Below are positions 1 through 11,800 of a DNA stretch of 64,000 nt, piece by piece. Each line of letters begins with the position of its first letter. The stretch's first letter is position 1. Source of the DNA: Sphagnum compactum (taxonomy: Eukaryota > Bryophyta > Sphagnopsida > Sphagnales); the NCBI GenBank assembly GCA_965153455.1, contig OZ234500.1:3162001-3226000 (forward strand). The letters are read 5' to 3'. The position numbers and the translations under genes were made by a program. The notes under the pieces were generated by a model. The model saw only the letters and a program-made list of their open reading frames with translations, had not been told where the DNA came from and searched no databases.

Positions 1-707
1 TCATGAACCCTAAACACCAATGGACCAATAGCAAAATGGAGGCCAGATGAATGGAGCGATTTCCATAGATTAGAGATGTCGTGGACTGACTGCATTGCTG
101 ATGATAAGGGCAAATAGATGCTGCAGTTTTCATAGGTCATGTACACTGACTGAGTGCACTTGTGGATCCTTTGCAAGATGAAATACACAAGATTACACAG
201 CACAGAGAAACACAATGAAATCACCCAAATTGAACACTCATGTATAGTATCGTTAGAACTCCCCATGCTTTTGAGCAAGGAAAATGAAATCTGGATCATC
301 AATTCAATTCTCTTGAGCATTATTGACTAAAAGATTGTCAATTTGCTAGAAGCCCCACTTTCTTGAGCATACATACTAGATCTTACAAACATACTCCTGT
401 TGCACAAATACCCTTTGTTAGGTGTAAACATTTTCAAGGATGTCGTTTCCTTCTAGCAGGGTCCCACATGCAAAGAATATGAATGTGTAGGTATAGGAAT
501 ACCTACCGACAAGGGGTTTTTTTTTTGCACCCTCATAATTCACCACTTGACATTTCTGAACCACCCCAGATATGTAGACATCTCTGGTATTGCATTTCTC
601 TTGAAATCCATTGCTCAGCTCAAAATTGCATAAGCACCAAAAATATGGATGACAGGTGAAGATGGGTAGCAAGTGATCACCATGTTTTTCATGTAGATGA
701 TTGAATG
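1..707. other. 3' flank of the gar2-related gene
   Basis: This stretch lies downstream of the stop codon of the minus-strand gene at 708-2434 and probably contains its 3' UTR. I see no convincing coding sequence. A 115-codon open frame on the minus strand (418-765) overlaps the last exon of that gene in the same strand but in a different frame, and I regard it as a shadow. Confidence 0.5.
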
Positions 708-2434
708 CTAATAATAAGTTGGTGATGCTCTTAAACAGCAAGTGCAGGAAGTTTGCCACTGCCACTTTTTGCGCCGTAGATATCGCGGATCAGGTTGTGC
801 CATTCTTACTGGACTGCTGTTCCCATCAGTTGCAAATCTGCAAAAGCCCAAAAATTAAGCTAGAGTAGTAGTCAGAACAAGCCTCTTGTCACACATTTTT
901 TAAAACCCATCTGAGGAAAAAAAATTTGAAAGCAAACTGAAAACCACAAAACCCACATTTCTGCAGTCAGAAAGAAATGAACATTCAAATAGGGTTGACA
1001 TGAACAATTTTTAACTTACATGGGAAATGCAAAAGAACCGTTGCTTGCAGCACTACTATCAGATCGGTGAGAAATGCTGCCAGAATGGTTTGGTGCTCCA
1101 GGGTACAAGATAGACCCTGATGAATAAGCTGCAAGAATTGAGCTCGAATATCGAATTGATCTTGAGGATGGAACTCCTGCAACATCTGTATACACCTCCA
1201 CCACATCTGAGACAGAAGATCTCTCACACAACTTTGATGAATCACCATCACTTCTGGTATGAATTGTAGCAAAACTACTCACGGAATCACGCCCTTGACT
1301 TGATCTGTCATCACTGTCCGATGGGTCTGGAATGTCTCCATTCTGTGTGGTGTAATAATGGCCAACCAGCAATTCATTGTCATCTGCTGCTGCTGACTCT
1401 CCTTGCTTTCCATGAGCAAGAAACTCATCATGTTTGTTTGGTGATTCTTCTTCCTCCAGATCTTGTGGATATGGAAGGGATACATCCCTTATTGCATCCT
1501 TGATTGATGTAGGCATCGTATGTACCTCTATTGCTTCTTCTTCTTCTTCTTGGGCTGCATGTACATGCGAAGCCTCTGTCTCATCTGATGTGCTTGTTAT
1601 CGGATCATGTGCAAAAGGAACCACTGTTTCACCTTTGGCAGCAGATGACTCTCTTGAAGTAGCAGCTGTCATGTCCATCTCTTCCTGTGAGTTTGCAGTC
1701 ACAAGACTTGTGGGCTTTGGTGCTTCATGCAATCCAACAATGAGAGCTTCAGCTTCAGCTATCTCTTCAGCTTCCTCAGTAGCATTCTTTGAGGCTTCTG
1801 CAGGCAAATCTCTTCTTGTTGGTGGTTTCTCATCAAAAGATGCATCACCCTGCTCTTGTGGTATGCTTCTGCTCATCACTCCCAATTTACCATCTGAAAG
1901 AAGATTATCTGATGCCAATGCTGTCATGTGCTGAGGCACTACATCGGCTACTACAACTTCATCAGAAAGGTTCTTCAAGTTCTCCCGCTGCATTAACTTT
2001 TGCCTTTCATCATCTCCTTTTGGAGCTGTTGTTGTATGATTGCGACAAACTGCAGCTCCTCCTTGTTCAACAACAACACTAGTACTACCTGAGCATCGTG
2101 AGAATTCTTGTTCTTTAGTATTATTCAGTTGCTTCGATAACAAGTTGCCATTATTCCTGTTTGCTGCAACTCGAAACCGAAGCTTGCGCAGCCTCTTGAT
2201 GTGAAATGAAGGAAGATCATTGTCATGAAAGAAAGGAAGATCCTTATCGTCAATCTCCTCAATGGGATGAACTGATGCAGCCGCAGGGGATGTGCTCACA
2301 AACGACCAGCTTGCTTTTGCACCAAGCATTCCTTTTTCTTCTTCACTTTTGTGAACTGAGACTTCATCCCTTGCAGCAGCATTCGATCTTGCTGCATCAA
2401 CTGCTGCAATGTCTTTTGGCACCTCTATTGGCAT
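708..2434 (-). CDS. gar2-related plant protein, two exons
   Basis: Exon 1 is 2434-1020 and exon 2 is 837-708, giving 514 residues. The intron (1019-838) starts GTAAGT, ends TTTTGCAG and is phase 2. Joining the exons creates a C-terminus SFAFPIFATDGNSSPVRM followed by RYLRRKKW and a CC pair; unspliced, the frame would stop right after FAFPM. From memory, an SFAFPI...W..SPVRM...R..W...CC ending marks a plant-specific family annotated '18S pre-ribosomal assembly protein gar2-related' (At2g03810 type). That name is historical and is not evidence of a ribosomal role. The body is low-complexity and acidic (poly-Glu near residues 299-304, Ser-rich near 380-465), so probably disordered. A conserved-looking block, DDKDLPFFHDNDLPSFHIKR, lies near residues 62-81. 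FAFP fits the FxFP MAP-kinase docking pattern; that is inference. Start chosen: first ATG of the long frame. Function unknown. Confidence 0.8.
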
Positions 2435-3090
2435 TGTGCTCTCTCCTATTCTTCGAACTGAATCTCAGTGACTTTATATTTACAAAGGACACAGAGGTTG
2501 GTCTGGTAGCTCCACAACAAGCCACCACCAATCACACCACAACTTCATCCCCAACAATCTGAAGAACAAAAACAACAAAAAAAACTCTCTTGAATAATAT
2601 AAGAAGATATCTTCTGCCACAAACTTTTGAGATCCAGCTCTCAAACTCTTGGAACTATGTCACAACTGCATCACCAAAAGAAACCTAAAAAGCTCAAGAA
2701 GAAGTTGATGTATCCAGCTACACTCATGTACTACTACTTTTTAAAACTTCATGCAGCTCTGCAAGTCCAGGTGCTCACAATTCCACCAAAAAAAAGGGCA
2801 ACCTCAATCTTACAGATCCAGGAGGTACCATCACATGGAGAATCAAGAAGAAACACTCACAGGAACTACTACCCAGAAATAGGGGAGAAAGTTGTTGCTA
2901 CTCCAATGTTACCTAAGAAATGGACACAGCTCCACTCCCTCTTCTGTGATCTTGTCTCTTTGGAAGGCGCATCTGAGCTCATGGCTCCACACCCATCATC
3001 CATCTCTGCTTCTGCAATGCTGCTAAACCTGTTTTTCCCCCCCTTCACAATGAGTAGCCCCACACTTCTCTTGCTGCTGCTGCTGCTCCT

Positions 3091-3425
3091 TCAATCCACA
3101 GTGACTTTTACCGATTTTCTTCCTGGACCCAAAACTCAAAACTGTGAGCTTTCAAGCTTCCTCCTACTCCTTCTTCGATCCCACAACTACTTCAGTGATT
3201 TTCCTCCTCGACCCAAAACTCAAAACTGTGAGCTTCCTTGCTTCCTCCAGCTCCTTCTTCAATCCAGAACTACATAGTTTCGTGATTTTTCCTCGACACC
3301 CAAAACTCCCAAAAATCTGAGCTTTCTTTCTTCCTCCTACGCCTCCTTCGATCCACAACCAAGTTTTGCGATTTTCCTCCTGCACCCAAAACTCCAAAAC
3401 TCTGAGTTTTCTTCCCCCTCCCAAA
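3091..3425. repeat. tandem repeat, ~85-90 bp x 4, CT-rich
   Basis: Four diverged units share the order: CTTC(A/G)ATCCACA, then GATTTTC(T)TCCT, then ACCCAAAACTC, then CTGTGAG or CTGAG, then TTCCTCCT. Units begin near 3091, 3172, 3257 and 3347. The array lies 0.7-1.0 kb upstream of the start codon of the gar2-related gene. Confidence 0.75.
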
Positions 3426-3619
3426 AAAACAAATCATCCGAGCAAAAGACTTGAATCTCTTAATGTATCCCAAGTCAACTCCAAATCCAAACACACAAAA
3501 TGATCAAAAGCTCCAAAGAGAAATGGGCATTCTTATATTCTGTCAAACGATCCCCTCCCTGGCAGGCATGACAGCAAAAGTAAGGAAAGAAAGGAAAATC
3601 CTCTTCCCACTCCCCCCCA

Positions 3620-3647
3620 GACACACACACACTCTCTCTCTCTCTCC
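3620..3647. repeat. (AC)n/(CT)n microsatellite
   Basis: A run of AC dinucleotides passes directly into a run of CT dinucleotides. CT/GA tracts are common just upstream of plant transcription starts, so it may mark the core promoter of the minus-strand gene; this is inference. Confidence 0.8.
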
Positions 3648-3689
3648 TTCATGACTTCACAGAGAACAATGCCACAGTTCAGACACACT

Positions 3690-4270
3690 CTCATTGGTCT
3701 TGTGGAATTCTTACAAGCCTTTGAAAGCCTATTACAACATTTAACACGTCTTCTGAAAGCCTATTACAACGCATAATGGGTGTTGTGAAAGCCTATTACA
3801 ATACGTCATGGGTCTAAACCCTAAACCCATCAAAGCATATTATAGCATTTGATGGGTCTTCCCTACTTCTTACAAAACCCTATAAAAAGCCGATTACAAC
3901 ATAAAACAAGTTTTTCTCTATTTCTTACAAACCTATGAATGCCTATTACAACATTTAAGGGGTCTTTGGGAATTCTAAAAAACTTATGAAAGCATTTTAT
4001 TATGACATTTTTAAACATGTCTTTTGGAATTTGGACAAACCTTTGAAAGCCTATTACAATATTTAATGAGTCTTCTCTACTTCTTACAAACTTATTAAAC
4101 TCATATTACAACATCTAACAAGTCTTCTTGACTTCTTTAGAACCTATGAAAGCCTACCATAATAGGCCTTCTCGACTTCTTTCAAACCTATGAAAACCTA
4201 TTACAACAAATTAATGAGTCTTTTGGAATTCTGAACCTATGAAAGCTTATTACGACATTTAACTTGTCTT
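3690..4270. repeat. degenerate array built on AAGCCTATTACAACATTTAA
   Basis: About ten diverged copies of a motif reading roughly (T/G)AAAGCCTATTACAAC(A)TTTAA, followed by GTCTT and C/TTCTTACAAACCTATG, occur at irregular spacing (about 35 to 75 bp). The array includes a short AAACCCTAAACCC stretch at 3813-3826. No coding sequence is visible. It begins just upstream of the promoter region of the gar2-related gene. Confidence 0.7.
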
Positions 4271-6507
4271 AGCCATGTGCAACATGGGGTGAGCGAATCA
4301 ATCTATGTAGCATGAAGAATGTTTGAAAATGTACAACACTCAAGGGTTTCGGAGATTCAACCATGCCACATGGATTGGGAGTTTGTATTAGAAGGAGAAA
4401 AAAGGTGACCACTCATTTTGGCCCCTAGGTGAGGGCTTGAGGGGTTTAGGACTTCAATTTGGATCAAGACTCCGCCCCATGTTGGAATTGAAATTTCTCC
4501 TTTTCTAATGTGCATATATTATAGAGCTTTCTTATCAAATTTTGTACATTTCAATTTCATGTGATGCAATCAGTTTTTTTACTTGCCTTTCTTTCATGTG
4601 ACATGCACATATAACAAAACCAATGGTTTTTTAAAAATCAAATAGCCACCCAATATTTTAAAATCTGTACATATTAACTAAAGTTCAAATCCATTTATTA
4701 AACGTGCTTGTCGATAGCTAGAATGAACAAATAGCCAATAGCACAACATCCATTGGAAGCCCATTACAACCCAATTGTTGTGGATGCATCCCAAGTTCCA
4801 ATTGAACTGATGTGGGGTTCAACCTTGGTAACCTTTCATGTGAAAAAGTAGGACAATACCACAACATCTTGTTAGGTTCAATACATATTTTTGAATAATT
4901 AATTAAATTTTAATTCTTCATTTTGATAAATAATATATTTGTGAATATTCAACATTTTCCTTCACAAATTTGTTTCTTTGAAAAAAACAAAACCAAAATT
5001 TGAAAATTTGAACATTTTAAAAAAAGATATAATTAGTGTTAGTTGCCATGTTAGTAGGGTAGGTGACCATTTGGGAATTAGATGCATCTACTTGATTAAA
5101 TGTCCCACTTGATTAAAACCCATTAATCATTTTGAATAACATGATCATTTTTTGTCCAACTTGATTGGATGTTTGAATTGATAAATACTCAAATAAAACA
5201 TTTTAATCAAATTGATTATTAAAAAAAATTAAATTTTAATAGATTATTTCGCACACAAGTACTAAGGCTACATGTGTATTATGGTACTAGATTATTTCAA
5301 CCATGGGACCTAGGCTTGAAAACCTCATTTTTAATTTAAAAACATTTGTGTCAAAACCCAACATCCATGTTCAAGACAATTTGTGATTATCCCAAAAGTT
5401 ATGTACTCATGTAATTATGTACTCCATCTAGTTGTGCACAATCAACTTCCCTAATAATCATTGGGACTAAAAGACTATAACATGTGTTCCAACATTTATA
5501 ATTACAAATTCTTGACAAATAGAAGTAATGGATAAATGAAAAAATATAGATAGTGTGTGTCCATAAATTTTATTTAATTGGCTTGGTGGGCAATATAAGA
5601 TATAAAATTAGTTTAATGTTTTTAGATGAATTGCCCAAAAAAGAAAAAAATGATTTTGAAAATTTTTAATTAAAATTTCATTGTGTAATTTTTCATGTAT
5701 TGAATTGCATGTGTAATTTTTAAATTCATATTTAAATTTATTTTATTTCAATATCATGGCAAGTTCAACATTTCAATGTTCAATAATTACTTAATTTCAA
5801 ATTTGGATTTCAATTAAATATTTTAACTAAACATTTGAAATATAACCCAATTAACTAAAAAATCAACATGGATGAATGAACATGTGTAAATCTAGGAACA
5901 AATTACAATATCTACATGTTCATACAAGTTTTAGAGTTTTTTCTTATTCAAAGACTTGTAGGTTGAACCTTTTTTTAGGTTGAACCTTTTTTGGGAGGGG
6001 GAGTTTTAATTAATATTAAAAAAACCTCATCTATAATACTCACTTTGGGTGTTGTGTGGGTTTTAAGTTGCTTGTATTTTTTAATTTACTTTTGACATTT
6101 TGACTCATGCAAAAAAATTTAATTCACTTTAAGTTTTGTCATTTTCAAACTAAATTTTTTTAGTCTTTTGAATCACGAGCAATTTGACATATTTTTTGGT
6201 GAAACCTTTTGTAGTTTGTAGTGGACTTTAAAATTTATAAATTATAGAAATTATTGACATGTTTGTTTCAACCCATTACAAAATTTGAACAATAGTTTAA
6301 CCTACAATGTGAGGTACAATGTGAAGTGGAACTTTTGAAGGCACATGTAACAAAAAAGAAAGAAAGAAAGGAGAAACACCCTATTGGTCAACTCAAGAAA
6401 TTGATAACAACCATTAAACAACAAAAAATGTCCTTTTCAACTTGGGTTGCCCGGGGCTCAAACCCGAAACTCGTCGGATGTTTTCGATAAAGAAAGGCAC
6501 CTATAAA
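4271..6507. other. AT-rich intergenic DNA
   Basis: I see no gene here: frames are short, stop codons are frequent, and homopolymer A/T runs are common. No terminal repeats that would bound a mobile element were recognised. Confidence 0.5.
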
Positions 6508-6905
6508 TCCTATATATTAATTCACTCTGTCAGTGTGTCTGTTTGAACCTGTCCATTCCGACCCGTTAACAGTCTCTGCGAGGCCGATTCTGCAACCCCC
6601 CAGATGACAGAAACGAGGTTTCGAAATGAGCCGCACCTGGCCTGAAATGTTCCAGCGCCAGGTGTCTGTCTGTGACAGGGCTTGGGAAGGGGGTTTGGCA
6701 GAACCGGCCGGCCTCTAAATATACCCAGATGGGGAAAACATAGTTTATTTCGACCAATCGACATAGTTGACAGAAACGAAGTCCCGAAACGAGGTCTCGA
6801 AATGAGCCGCAACTGGCCTGAAATGTTCCAGCGTTAGGTGCGGGTCGTGGTGGCGGAAAGACACCTGGCCTGAAATATCTTTTTTTATGGGAAACTTTTT
6901 TTTTC
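6508..6905. mobile_element. GC-richer duplicated module, possible Helitron end
   Basis: The composition changes abruptly to GC-richer. A block reading GAAACGAGGT(T/C)TCGAAATGAG, followed by CCGCA(C/A)CTGGCCTGAAATG and TTCCAGCG, occurs twice (about 6610-6665 and 6788-6840), and the last part recurs near 6867. The left edge, TCCTATATATTAATTCACTC then TGTCAGTGTGTCTGT, preceded by A, resembles the 5' TC ends of plant Helitrons. I could not find a convincing 3' CTRR end with hairpin, so the assignment is tentative. Minus-strand frames of 63-96 codons here look non-genic. Confidence 0.35.
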
Positions 6906-7569
6906 CCCTCCTGGAAATGTGGCGATTTTTTTTTTTTTGAAAATTTTCCAAAATGCTCGCTTCACCATGTATGTTTTCATGGGGGACTTTTCAACAGATT
7001 TTCGTCACAAAAATAAAATAAAATAAAAATAAAAATAGCTGATTTGCGCCTTTGTGTGTGTTTCTCTTGGTTTAAAGAAACCGGGGGACTTCACAGTGTC
7101 CAAAGGTCACGAGTACCCACTAATAAAAATAAGTTAATCTGAAATTTATCTCCTCAGTAGTTTCCGATTATTATCATACTTGGCCTGTTTTGTAAATGAT
7201 GGGTTTTGCAACTTCCATTTTGACTACATAATTATGTTGGAAGTTGCAAAACCCAAGTCATTTCACCTAGTTGAAAATGACACTTTTTTGTTGTAATGAA
7301 CATTGAACCCTAATCGGCACATCAAACAAGAAGATGTGACAAGTTCAAAGGAATCAAATAACAAATGAGAGCATACATTAACTAGTTTCAACTACACCCA
7401 TCATAGCTTTAATTAAAGAATATCAAGGTTATAAGACTAATCATGCCCTACCTTATTTAAAGATTGTTTACAAAAATTCAAGATGGTTTACTATCCATGA
7501 AAGAACATGTGTGCCACAACAAGCTTGTATAACTTGTTTGTGCCATTGTAGGATAGTTGAAAGATAAGT
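6906..7569. other. intergenic DNA
   Basis: No gene recognised. Contains poly-T/poly-A runs and an AAAAT-type simple repeat near 7010-7040. A short inverted repeat around 7200-7250 (GGGTTTTGCAACTTCC ... GGAAGTTGCAAAACCC) can form a hairpin with a roughly 28-bp loop. Confidence 0.5.
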
Positions 7570-8830
7570 GTAAACTATAAACACGTAGCAAGCTTGGGTA
7601 CTACATTTTCAAATAAGAAACAGAATCTACTTGTTTTAAAGGACCACCCTAACATGAAGGATGTTTTTGTAAGCATGTTACAAAAATGGAAATAGTTTAA
7701 TAGCCATTAATCACATGCATTGTACAACTTATATTTCAAAAGATGATCGAATTGCTTACACCACAAGATATCCACATCACACATTTGAAGAATTCAATGT
7801 CACAGATGAATAGAAATGTCAATTTCTAAAACATTGTATCAATTAGTCTTTTAAGGCTAGATTTACAATTGCAAGAAAATTATAAATAGATTAGATGGAA
7901 CAAGGAAAATTAATGACTTATTGAATAGCTTATCTTGATATGATAAATGAAATTCCTCCTCTTGCCATGTTGTGAATATAGATTCAAATAGGTCTACTTT
8001 TTGTCTTTACAACAAAAAAACACACATGGGAGGGTAGAAGGATTAAGCACATATAAGTTTCCCGCAATGAGAAAAAGTGGTACCTAATTACATTTATCTC
8101 CCTAATAGCAAATGGTACATTACTACCATTTCAAATGTTGTTTACAAGTGTTACTTAATGTTCATTACCACTAACAATGTAGGAAAAACACAATGCCTTA
8201 TAGATGGATGTGATTTGACATGCAATGAGAATCATTGGTCTAATCTAAATGTGTGACAATAATTTATGCACACCATCATGGTGCCTTACCTTAAGCAACA
8301 AATTAAACAAATTGGTTTGCAAAAGAACTATAAATTAATGTGGTTGGTAAATTGTTGGCCAATTCACAAAAACAAAGACTCCTTAAATCAAATGATGGAA
8401 AAACATTCAAACTTTTTAGTGAATTTTGTGTTATTTAACTATACAAATGCATTACAACCAATTGATGTGATATTACAAAGCCATTGAAACACACATCCGA
8501 AATGACATTCAACATTTGGATCACAAGAGTCATCAAAAAATAAATTGCAAGTGGGAAAGATTCAACTATGGATTTCATTTTCAAAATGAATAAGCTAAAA
8601 CCTCACACATGTGAATGGTTACATCATGCATGGACAAAAGTTTTCAAGCAATGAAATATGTGATTGTCAAAGGGTGGGAAAAATTTAGGGTGTATAAGTG
8701 TTCAATGGAGACTACTTTTTAACTTGCAACCATGGAAACAAACACAACAACTCTAATAATTACAATAGTTTCAAACATTGAAGAATATATCAATGATGTT
8801 AATATCCAATATGATGATTCATTAGCTCTA
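7570..8830 (+). pseudogene. decayed pogo-like (DDE_1) transposase
   Basis: Conceptual translation with several frame jumps gives, in order: ANGTLLPFQMLF (about 8110-8145), GKTQCLIDGCDLTCNENHWS (about 8184-8240), then the 73-codon frame 8266-8487 with PYLKQQIKQIGLQKN, LVNCWPIHKNKD and ALQPIDVILQ, then DFIFKMNKLKPHTCEWLHHA (about 8572-8632). This order matches the DDE superfamily endonuclease (CENP-B/pogo-like) catalytic region. The block is usually LIDCWSVH followed by ANCTS.LQPADV.LQRP; here the catalytic Asp position reads Asn (VNCW). Multiple stops and frameshifts show it is dead. The N-terminal DNA-binding part (before about 8020) is too eroded to place with confidence. Confidence 0.75.
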
Positions 8831-11800
8831 ATCCACATGGTGTGAATGATTAGTTGTTCCATCCTCGCCCTTCACATAATATTTAGAAACGGTAGTGCAT
8901 AATGTTCCCTTTCATATTTAGCTTGAATTCTTAGTTGTAATTGCAACAATTGACATAAAGGATTGTAAGCTTTCCATGACTTTTGACATGTGGTGGTTAT
9001 GATTTTCATATTTTTTGACAATGCTTCCAACTAATTTTAATGTTTTTCACAATTTTTTTTTTAAAAAAAATGATGAACTTGCCATGTGGTAATATATTAA
9101 AATTTGACACTAAAGACATTATAAATCCAACTATGAAATTAATCCTTAGTTACGTAATAAAAATTCAAAATAAAAGCCTTTGAAATTAAAAAAATTATGT
9201 TTGAATTCAGGGTCAAAATCAATTTTAATATATTATATATTAATTTTTGTAAAATTATGTGTAATCCAATTTGTGGATATTTGAAAGTTCTTTACAAAAA
9301 AATGTTTGAACAATATATGAAAAGAAATATATATTTTAAAGATGAAATATGAGAGATATTTTAAATAACATGTTTATAATTACCATAGTACCTTTACCAT
9401 TTTGGCAACAAGTTGCTAAATAATTAATTAAATTTGAAATCTTAGTTTCGGCACTTGGTTTTTTAATCCTAAATTTTTGACAAGTAATGATTATAGAAAA
9501 TAATAAATAGGTTCTTGTCAACGTTATGGAACAATCTAGTATGTTTAGACTATTTCAATCTTAAGTCATTATAATGGAAGGTTTGTAGTTCAAAACCTGA
9601 TAATTGAACTTTTGATTTTACTAAAATTTCAGCGGAAATAATAAATAATATTTCAAAAGTTCAACAAAATGAAAAATAATTTAATTTATGTTGAAATGGT
9701 AAAGGTACTATAGTATGCATTGACATTAATTGTCACAACTTGAAAATGTGGTTTGTTGATTAAATACTCGATTCACAATTATGGATGTATTCAATTCCCT
9801 CTTGTGAAGACCCTACTTACATTGTTGCAAAATATTGAACAATTTTTATCTACATAATTATAATCATAATACACTTGTGGTTTCAAGCATGGCACATACA
9901 ATTATATCTTCATGGTAGGTAGCTTTTATGAGTGCAATTTTAAAATAATAATAATATCATAATTTCAACAACAAAATAGTAATATTTAAAAACAATAAAC
10001 TTGGGTTGTTATTTAAAAAAAAATTATGATCATTGAAATACCATCCATGTGGAGATAGATGTAAATACCATAGTAAATAAAAGATGTTCGAATAAATTAC
10101 AAAGTCATATATAACTAAGTGTGCATATACAATTATGAAATTGTCCATGAATCCATAAATTTCACATAGTAGAAAATGGGTAGAATTTGCAACAAAATAA
10201 GTTTCCATCTATGCAATGTTGATTAAACTTAATTTAAGTAATCTTTCTAGGGAAAGTCACAATTACTTTTTTTCCAAATAAATGGCATGCAAAACAATGT
10301 AAGATGCATATTTTAAAAGTAAAAATTATAATTTATTTAAACATAAATGGGGTTAAAATTGAATATGAGAATATACCTGAAAGAGTTTTGAAATTTTCTC
10401 AATTTTAATAAAATATTCTCTTAATATTATATTATGTTGAAGTTCACACGTAACATACCAAAAAAATCCCTATATCTCACTTGTTTCATAAAATATACAA
10501 AGAATGACTTCCTCAAGCAGTCTTTGGTAGACTTATTTTCACATTCAAATATTAAATAGTAAAAGAATCTTGAATATTGATGGTAAATCCAACAATAGAC
10601 AATACATTAATTGAAGCAAGTGGGCTCAAGGAAGGTTGCTAGAAGAGGTATTTACCCCTAGGCTAGGGACATGCTTAGGTGTGCCTCAAGCTTCAACTAG
10701 AAACACTCAACCTATTTTTATCATTTTATGTTTGATGTAAGGTTCAAAATTATCAATGTCCATCATCATCTTTATTGGTCACATGAATCCTTTCATGGTG
10801 AGTGTTGTTTTTTCTTCCCCCTTTCTTTTTTGTTGTTGACAACCCTTGTCACCCCCTCTCAATGCCCCAAACACCTTGTCATGCTTGTGAGGCTTTCTTT
10901 TTCGATGTCCTTAACATGCATGGAGCCTTCTTGTATCTTTTGTGCTTTCCATGTAATGCTTGTTGCATCTTTCTTTTTTGGCACTCCAAAAGTCTTAAAG
11001 TGTCCTTTGCATCATGCCAACTCCAAATCTTTATTTGTTTTTGCTAGCATTCCCAACATCCTTGGTATCCTCTGTTTATTTTTTAATCATGTTTAATGCC
11101 TGATTTTTTAAAAAATTTGGTTAATGTCTTCAACATCTTTCATTGCCCCTTCGGACATCCCTAGCATCTTCAAGGTGTCCATTGGTATTGTATTAATGTC
11201 ACCCAAACAATATTGTGATGTTGAATTTCTTACTAGGATGATTTTGAGTTGGGGCATCCAACAAGTTGACGTGTTAATAGGATGGGATGAGACATTAGCA
11301 ACCCCGGGTTGAAGCATGTGAAAAGATCAAAGTTATCTTTTAAAATAACCTTGCTTTCTAACCCTTTTTCACTTTGAAACCCTTTTTCACCCCTAAATTG
11401 TTGGTTATTCACAAAGTGAGCAAATTTCATTGAAACTAAATCTTAACATTTATTGCATGTGATTTGAAATATATGTTAAATAGTTCACTCAAAATTGACA
11501 ATAGTAATGAAGGAACATTTAAAATTCAAGTTGAACCTTATTTGACCACTGAACATATGGCTTGAATTTAAGGACTCGATGTGATGTTGAATCCTTTTTT
11601 TTTTGTGGATTAATATGTTGGCTTGCTCTAAAGCAAACAAATGACTCATGAGTCTTGACCTTGGAATCCCTCCTAAAAAAAGTAATAAGCTTCTTTTTAA
11701 AAATACATTGTTTGTGTGGAATATGATGTGGGACTCAAGGGCATGGAACTAAGAATAATGGTATGAGCTTGGGGAAGTTCCTTTCTTTGGATTCTTTGCA

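Larger units (their letters stand above)
2435..3690. promoter_or_regulatory. 5' leader and promoter region of the gar2-related gene
   Basis: This is the region upstream of the minus-strand gene. It is pyrimidine-rich on the plus strand (purine-rich in the sense of the gene), carries a four-unit tandem repeat (3091-3425) and an AC/CT microsatellite (3620-3647), and shows no credible coding frame. A 216-codon plus-strand frame (2627-3277) is repeat-derived and Leu/Ser-biased. A transcription start site cannot be fixed from sequence. An untranslated exon may lie here. Confidence 0.4.
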